64,000 bases of DNA from Acanthaster planci (lineage: Eukaryota > Echinodermata > Asteroidea > Valvatida > Acanthasteridae): positions 964,015 to 1,028,014 of the forward strand of contig NW_019091412.1 of NCBI RefSeq assembly GCF_001949145.1, given 5' to 3'. A program made the position numbers and the translations under genes. The notes beneath the pieces were generated by a model. It had not been told where the DNA came from and made no database searches. It was given only the letters and a program-made list of their open reading frames with translations. Positions 57,019-64,000 of this stretch are shown here, piece after piece; position 1 is the stretch's first letter; each line of letters begins with the position of its first letter.

Positions 57019-59972
57019 ATACAGTGTAGCCCTTGCTGTATACAGACTGAGGACCGAGATGGGTATGGCTAAAATGAGCAGTAGTTGATCCAGATGGAGG
57101 ACACATGAGATGACACTCCTTTTCAAGTGTCTAAAGTAATAATTATCTTGATTGGATTTTTCAAAATCTGCAAGCACTAAGTTATTGATTGCTTTGAAAA
57201 GAAGAGTTTCCTGTGCATCTCTGTCCATATTTCTCATCATTTGTGGGGAGTCGTACTGTTATCTTTCTTTGTTTTAACAAGCAATGTCATCTCAGATTTC
57301 TAAGGTCTGTATGGGGAATTAAACGATTTAAAATATCAAGAACGGTCATTTAATTAACTTAATAAGTTTCCTTTGCCAGGAAAATTTATGGTGGTATTAA
57401 TTGTGAAGTAAATCATGACCATGTTTTTTGCCAGCCATTTTTTCCCCTGAAATTAAAATGGAACATAATAGTCAACCTTTTAAAGGAAATATAGAGGATT
57501 TTAGACATTAGAAACATTTTCAAAATCCTGGTTCACTCAAAAGATAAGCCCCTGTCAGGGTATTTGATGTAACAATGTCTTTTAACACTCTCTTTTTCAA
57601 CTCTTCGTTGTCGGTGGATTTTGACCAAAAATTCCTTTAAATTCTTTAGGAAGGGACTGCAATGAACGTGATGTTTTCATATTTTAATTCAGCCTGGTGT
57701 AAAATGTCCCCAAAATTTGAATGCCATAATTGAATTGGGCATCCATAGTTTTTATCCTGATGCTCGCTTCCACACTGTGCTTCTCCTTTGTGTCGTTTCA
57801 CCTGCATGCATTGTAAGTTTTCACAGTTTATTTTCACCGTTCTGTATTGTTTATTTGCATGGTTTTTAGCTGCCGCTTTTGCACTTTTTGTTCACAGCAC
57901 CGGCATTCCACAACAGGAGAATCATAGCTTGTTGGTTGTGAGCATTTAAGTGGAAAACCGTTTCACCTTTCTGGACATGTTGGCCTTTTAGAAAATTAAA
58001 GAAAAAAAATGAATTCATCACGTGACTTGCAACCAAATTGATAATAAACAGCCTAGGATATTTTGAAAAGCAAAGATTTTTTTCCCTTTCTCCCTACCCC
58101 TGACCTGATCCCCTTACTCCAGTCCAACAGTTCCTTTTCTCCAATAAAATTGTCAGAAATGATAAAATAGAGCCTGGTGTGTTATACATGTATTGACATT
58201 TCTTTTCTGAACTAAAACTCCAGTTGGATGAAAACATCTGTTAAAAAGCAAAAAAAAAAAAGATTTAGCATTCCATAAAGCTACTCCAAAACTAGATTAA
58301 AATCTTATTGCAAATAAACTTTCTTGGTGGTGAGACAGGTTAGCAGCCAATTCCTTCCCATGTCACAAAGGGTTTTTCCTTCAAACAAGTCTTATTAATG
58401 GTAGTCAAATCTAATGTTTTCAATAAATATATTGTACGGCAAAGAACAAAATAGACTCAAAGAGATTCCTGTAATCCAATTTTTAACATTTCTTTTGTCA
58501 TTTAAATAGAACAGGAAAAATCGCGAACAAAGCTCTATTCAACATGTTTTTTGTTCTATACAAAATAACCAAGTATAGCAATAATCGCATGACTGAATAT
58601 CAACTGTACAAGTGACTTTCTTAATTATATTGATAAAGAATTGACTTTATAAATATTTAATACAAGTAGGAAAGTGACTTAAAATAAAGTGCCTGTTGAT
58701 TCTTTCATTTTGACACATTTTTTTCTACTTCACTGATATGACTGATATGCAGGCATGGTTCTAATATCGATAAGGGGCCAGGGAAAGAAGTACAGTCAGT
58801 CCAGAGACAGCATTCCCTAGGGGGGAAAAAGTCTTGCATGTTTTGTAAGACTTTGAACAACTACAGAATAGTGCAGCATTTTTTCAAACAGTTTCAATTG
58901 CAGATGTTCAAAACTTGGTTTGCAAAAAGGAATTTTGAAAAAGAACTGGTACATTGAAAAGCTTATATTATGCAGTAAAGCAAATTTAAGGCCAGTGTTT
59001 AATCTAGCCACCTGTCCTGAGGAAAGGCAAACACGATTCCGCAGATTTTGCTTGACCCCCATTTATTTCATAAATCTTTATTGCTGGTCAGTAAATCTGT
59101 ATCGTTCCCTCTAAAGCACTGGGTATGAGGTAGCATCGAGAGGTATTAGTTTAAAACCTTTTGCTGGGAGTGTACAAGTAATGTTGCCTTGGAAAGAACA
59201 GACAGATGAAAATCCTCTCTATATGATCCTGGAATGTTTCAAATGGAAGATTTTATCACAGAGAGTATCTATTGTAAGATGCTTTTACAGTTGGTTGTTT
59301 TATTTTTTGCAGAAACTGTGAACTGAATGCACTAAATTAGTTTGTTTTCTACAAAGTACTGAAAATAATACACCATGCGCACATTTAAAATTGCTAGTGA
59401 TATTTCATAAAGTTTACACAGGTGAGATGGCCTTTTACCCTTGCAACAATTGTGAATAAAAGACATATCAAAATCCAAAGGCACTTTGTTTCCAGCACTT
59501 CTTAACTCTGACTTCAACTTGGAATCTGTTTATGAATATAAACTCTTATATTAAAGACATAAATTGGTACTTGAAATACATAACGTTTTTTAACTTTATG
59601 CAAAAAGACTTTAAAATATACCTAAATACAAAACAGGATTATGAAAAGTAACAAAGATTATTTTGAAAAGTAAGTTGAGATTTTGAGTCCAACACTTATT
59701 ACTTAAGAGTAACCTTTCAGACTATAAACATGAGTGAAACCATTACACTGGATATTAGCACCAGGTGAACCTAATCTTTTTTTTTAAGAGTAATGCCTGA
59801 TCAAGATTCTGGTTTAGAAATTGTCAGGCTATACAACCAGCAGCACCAACACACTTCTATGAAAACTTGATGTCTGAAAATATGATTTTAGATGATTTAA
59901 TTCTGAATATAAAACTGACAAGCCTTGCTCTGAATTTCAGCGACTGCTTTGTTGTAGCTGAAGGTTCACTAA
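57019..59972. other. Intergenic, no gene seen
   Basis: AT-rich DNA with short random frames. The region 3' of NSMCE4A probably includes its 3' untranslated sequence. Confidence 0.4.
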
Positions 59973-60193
59973 GGCCCAATTTCATGGCGCTGCTTACCGC
60001 GGAATTCCATGCTTACGATCTCCATTCTGCGCTGACCTTTTAAGCACAGGATCCTTAGTTAAGAGATGTACGCATGCGAACAAGCCCAAATTACTCTCTA
60101 ACCCATGAAATACATTCGCTGTAAGCACAGAATTCTCTACTATGGTAAGCGCCGACTTTCGCTTGCGGTAAGCTGCACTGTGAAATTGGGCCC
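59973..60193. mobile_element. MITE-like element, 221 bp, 25-bp terminal inverted repeats
   Basis: The left end GGCCCAATTTCATGGCGCTG (59973 on) and right end GCACTGTGAAATTGGGCC (to 60192) are inverted copies over about 25 bases. The interior is rich in GTAAGC/GCTTAC and has no open frame. It shares its ends with the element in KIF11 intron 23, so the family is dispersed. It sits downstream of the proposed last NSMCE4A exon. Confidence 0.8.
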
Positions 60194-60505
60194 TGGTTAT
60201 GTCCAACTCCAGCAGTTTCATACAGGTACAGCCATGTCTCAAAGAGAGCATGTCTGTTCTTGGCATTGGCCAGGATATTTGTAACTGGTGAAAATCTTAA
60301 CAAGGTGCCCTTAGATTTCAAGATTATTTCTGCATCTTTCTAACATGGCATGGAGGACCACTCGCTGGAGTAAACCAGTACTACTTGTAGATAAACAACA
60401 CTTGGAATAGGTTGGCCTACTCTTTTGAAAACCAAATGGATTCATAGACTGGCCTGGACATGGCAAGTTGACTGCAAAAGTAAGAGCTTTCTTCTCTCTC
60501 ATCTG

Positions 60506-63500
60506 CTACTTGGTCTTGGATGGTCGACTTGAGCCATGAGCCTGCGAAATGTACATACAAAAAACGCACTGCACCAAAGTGACCTCATGTCTTTGGTTAA
60601 AGTTTATTGACGGTAAGGGTTACAGGGGTGTGAGTGGCCACTCAAAATTGACGCTGAAAAGAGCTAACAAAAAGCTGAAATGTAAAAAGTTCTCTTACTT
60701 TTTGTACAGAACAGGTGCACAAAAAAGCTGAAAATCAGGGTCAACATCTTAACAAAAAGTGACATCAGCTAAAAAGCTGAATTCTCATACCCCTGGGGTT
60801 AACAAGTTTGCTAACCACAACTGGTTCTTTCTCTATTGTAAGCTTCATCTCTGGCCTGAAAACAATTTTAAGCATCTGTGTCTGGACCAAATGAAAACTC
60901 ATCTTTGGTTTCGACTGTGCAGTCACTGTACGCCGAGTAATAATTTCCTAAATCAGGGACCTGCTGTCATTTAGTACCATACTGGATATGACACTCTATG
61001 TTTTAATCAACCAGTGACAGTAAATAAACACTGCTTTCCAGATGTACTTTGCATCAGGGAGATCTTAATTTTTAATTACAGGTTTTACCTTTATCTGACA
61101 CATATTAATAAATACTTTATACTCAGTACTTGTGAAAAAAAATTCACAAGCTTACTCAGAAGGGACTTGAACCCACGACCTCCTGCTTACTAGTGCAGAC
61201 GTCTTAAACATTCAACCACTGAGACCCTCCTAAGTAAGCTTGTGAAGTTTTTCGCAAGCACCGAGTATACAGTGTATATAAATACACAAGTCAGGTAAAG
61301 GCTAAACCTGTTATCAAAAATTAAATAAGCACTGCTCTTTCCGTTGCAAAATGGTATAGCATAGAAAGCTTATATTCGTTTGAATTTTTTTTTACACTAG
61401 AATAATCAAATAATTCAATGAACAAAAGTTGTTGACTCTTTTTGGGAAAACATACCTTTTTTTTGCGCAGCGGTTCTTCACTGTTGATCTCTACTTCCTC
61501 AAGATCTCGATCGATGCCATTTATGTCAGTGCTGGGGCCAGATCGTCTAGGGATCAGGGGTTCCTTTATCTCAAATACATTGACAATTTCCTGTAATCAT
61601 TAGTAAAACAGCATTAATAACACAGTGGTACAGCGAAACCAGGTAAAGCTGGATCAAAAATCATTGAAATTTTGAGCTTTTACAAAAAATTAGCTAAATT
61701 TCAAACAATACCTTGACCTTAACCCTCCCACCTACTTTGGCCAGAAACCCTTCCAAACGCATCATATGGCATCATTTGTCAAAGTGGCTTGCCTGCCCAG
61801 TGTCACAAGATCCAACAGCTCAACTCTTATTAAAGCCAAACAGCCTTGGGCAAGTTAGATCAAAGACCGCTAGTTAACTAGTGGTTGGTTTGTGACGTAC
61901 CTAGCGCATGTGCAGTGAAGTTGAAGTGCAAGCGACCCCAGTCAACTGTTGTCACACAGGGGAGAAAAGGTGGCCGCAGGAAGGGCAAAATAGCAAAACT
62001 AGAAGTGAAAATGGTCGTTTACTTGTGACATACTGTTTTTCTAGCATTTTTCTTATAACTGGTCCTCTCTGCACTGTGTTATTAAAAACTGTTTATGGTA
62101 ACCAAGAATGCGACCAACCTTGATAGGCTAGTCACAAATAGTTGACTAGTCCAACCATTGTCAAGTAGCGTGAGTTTGATGAGATTAGCTGAACTTTGGT
62201 TACTTAGGGTCTTTGATTGAACTTGCCCCTTGCCAGTCACCAAAAGATTCAACAGAGGGCATTGTTCAATGGAACTTCCTCTCATAGTCTCAACATGGCC
62301 AGTTTGTTTGGCTGCTGTTGCTTGCCAAGTACATCAAAGACTTTACCTGGTGCACTGTGCTGCATCTGGCAGGGTTGGGGTTAAAGGGTGAAATTCCCTC
62401 AATTTAATGCAAACCCTGCCTGTTCTGTCCGTCAGTACAGTTTAACTACATACTAATCTGGTTTCTGTTCCTGGCATGGTTACAATGCATCCATACCAAA
62501 AACCGAAATCAATGTGTGACCCCCTAAATTATTCTGTAATCTTTCCCGATACATACCTTCCATTGTTGCATATCCAGTGAGATCATGACTTGTTTTCGAT
62601 CCACTTGTTCATTTGTCTGCCCCTCAACGTAAGGTGTTGTGGGAATAATGATTGGTAACCTGTCATCATCTAATCTAACCTCTGCATGGCCATCCTAAAC
62701 CAAAAATACCATTAAGAAGAAACACGTTGCCATGAAGCACACTTACTATTAATAAACATAAAGGTGAAGTCACAATCACACTAGATACTTTTCACAGACC
62801 TGTACCAGTGTAATGAACTTAACAGGAGGAATAAAGTGACTTTTTCAGAATATTTCATAAATTCATCAGAAAATTGTACAGAATATTTTTTTATTTTCTT
62901 CTCCGAGACACCTGAAAAAACAACCTGTACATTGCACTGCATTGATATGTATAGAGATTAATTTTTCAAATAATACAACAGCTGTGCTGTACCTGTGACT
63001 TTCAATATTTTAGTGGCAAAAATCTGGGTCACATTTTGATTACTATTTTTAATTTCGGGATTCGTCTTACCTTTACCAAGAAGGAAAGATGGAATATGTT
63101 CTCTACTGTTTCACTGAAGGAGTGAGGGTTGATCACGAACTCAAATAAGGACACCGGTTCAACTGAGTTAAGAAAAAATAAAAACGGATATAAAACAAAA
63201 CCAATGCAAAAACTGACAAGTAGGGCGAAGTCAATTCGAATAATACACTATTCGAATATTCGACCTTAAATTCGATCAAATATCCAAATATTCGGGCTTA
63301 CTGACTGCCAGACTGTTGATGATTAAAACCAGATACAAAATTAGTAGCAATAATGCACAATTGTACATTATAATTACTATAATAGCTTCTCACATCTAGG
63401 AGTATCTCCAGCCATGATTTAGCAAGATTTAAGAGACAAACAATTCCTTTTGCCCAGTTGAAATTTTTATTCTTTTCACATTTTTTAATGAATAATTTAC

Positions 63501-63723
63501 TTTTTGAATCATAAGATTTCTGTCACTGTTCACTTGAATCTGCTTGAAACAAGCCTCCACAGTGCAATTTTTCTGACCATGATTTGCATGATCAAAAAGA
63601 GGGGAAAAAATTACCTTCGGACTGATCTTCCTGGTCAAAGTTAGTGACTTGATGAAGAATTCCCAGCATTCTCTCTACTTCCTCCGTAGTGACCTCCTGA
63701 TGACTTTTACCCATGGACTGAAC
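60506..63723 (-). CDS. NSMCE4A: Non-SMC element 4 (NSMCE4A), 3' part; upstream exons lie beyond the window
   Basis: Exons in transcript order: 63723-63615, 63162-63071, 62694-62557, 61590-61456, and a proposed last exon 60541-60506. Phases agree throughout. Recognised blocks are [56 protein letters not shown] and [18 protein letters not shown]. These are the C-terminal winged-helix region of Nse4 (human FFDFVVDPHSFPRTVENIFH and WEEIVKTFEISEPVI). Nse4 is the kleisin of the nuclear SMC5/6 complex. It bridges the SMC heads, binds Nse1/Nse3, and acts in recombinational repair and restraint of extrachromosomal DNA. After the last conserved block the protein continues with acidic then Lys-rich residues and, if the last exon is right, the tail [11 protein letters not shown]. 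That last exon rests only on a good acceptor (TACATTTCGCAG) and phase. Confidence 0.92.
61065..61324. mobile_element. Foldback element with a tRNA-like loop, NSMCE4A last intron
   Basis: The 93-base arms 61065-61157 and 61232-61324 are inverted copies. The innermost 14 bases (TTCACAAGCTTACT at 61143-61156) match exactly, and the arms match with few differences out to TTAATTTTT. The ~75-base centre, read on the minus strand, looks like a tRNA. It has an A-box-like TCTCAGTGGTTGAATG, an anticodon-like stem-loop (TCTGC, loop ACTAGTAA, GCAGG) and a perfect B-box core GGTTCAAGTCC. AGGAGGG and CCCTTCT at its borders can pair as an acceptor stem. Imperfect direct repeats lie outside (TAAATAAACACTGCTTTCC at 61021, TAAATAAGCACTGCTCTTTCC at 61322). 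The D loop is too long and the T stem degenerate, so this is not a working tRNA gene. Confidence 0.75.
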
Positions 63724-64000
63724 CTGATGAAGAAAGAAAACATCAGTGAATCATTTGGAACATAAGCCAGAGAAAGCCAAAAATGGGACCCACAATAAAA
63801 TGAGTCACATGCTGTCAGAGTCACTTTCGAGGACAAAAATCCTCAACATTGAAAATCTTAGAACCCTCAAAATGTTTATCCAGATGTCACTTTTCATCAG
63901 ATCACCAAACTGGTATATACAGAGAGCCCAGGTTGGTCTTTCCACTGCAAACTAAAACGAAATGCTTAAACATGACCTGAAGACTCATTCTGTTGGATCT
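63724..64000. other. Intron of NSMCE4A at the window edge
   Basis: Sequence upstream of the acceptor at 63724-63725 on the minus strand. I found no further Nse4 exon before the window ends. Confidence 0.5.

Noticed and set aside
61157-61232. A functional tRNA-Thr gene
   Set aside because: The D loop is expanded, the anticodon loop has eight bases and the T stem does not pair fully. It is better read as a tRNA-derived repeat.

Overview
The window is intron-rich animal nuclear DNA. It has spliced genes with GT-AG introns of about 100 bases to 5 kb, remnants of LINE retrotransposons, foldback and MITE-like repeats, a satellite array and one assembly gap. Its proteins are recognisable orthologues of vertebrate genes but clearly diverged. 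Two dispersed repeats that end in a GGGCCCAATTTCA-type terminus, and the abundance of TAGGCCTA motifs, suggest an invertebrate deuterostome (echinoderm or hemichordate). That placement is an impression, not a proof.

Layout. 1-3.6 kb: no complete gene, one decayed LINE reverse-transcriptase tail. 3.8-5.9 kb (-): a class C GPCR resembling metabotropic glutamate receptors, with its first 692 residues in one exon and its later exons not found. 7.4-13.9 kb (+): MCMBP, the MCM-binding protein, in 14 exons, with two E2F-type sites just upstream, a probable U12-type AT-AC intron, and a homopolymer frameshift in exon 8. 18.5-19.7 kb (+): a two-exon bHLH transcription factor. 21.1-28.1 kb (-): UVSSA in 14 exons, tail-to-tail with the bHLH gene. 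29.2-39.5 kb (+): KIF11/Eg5 (kinesin-5) in 25 exons, head-to-head with UVSSA. 42.2-47.3 kb (-): a five-exon, 1291-residue membrane protein that looks like the first five membrane segments of a polycystin-1-type protein, without the large ectodomain or the channel half. 47.3-60.5 kb: gene-poor, with a ~72-bp satellite around a 102-base gap and one weak three-exon candidate. 60.5-63.7 kb and beyond (-): the 3' half of NSMCE4A, next to a MITE and a foldback element that has a tRNA-like loop.

Four of the genes serve chromosome replication, repair or segregation: MCMBP (MCM unloading), UVSSA (transcription-coupled repair), NSMCE4A (SMC5/6 kleisin) and KIF11 (spindle bipolarity). From general knowledge, MCMBP, NSMCE4A and KIF11 all lie on human 10q, and UVSSA on 4p16, a region paralogous to 10q26. 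The grouping may therefore be a piece of an ancestral linkage group rather than a functional cluster. All gene models were built by eye from splice signals, reading phase and remembered family sequences. No search was run.
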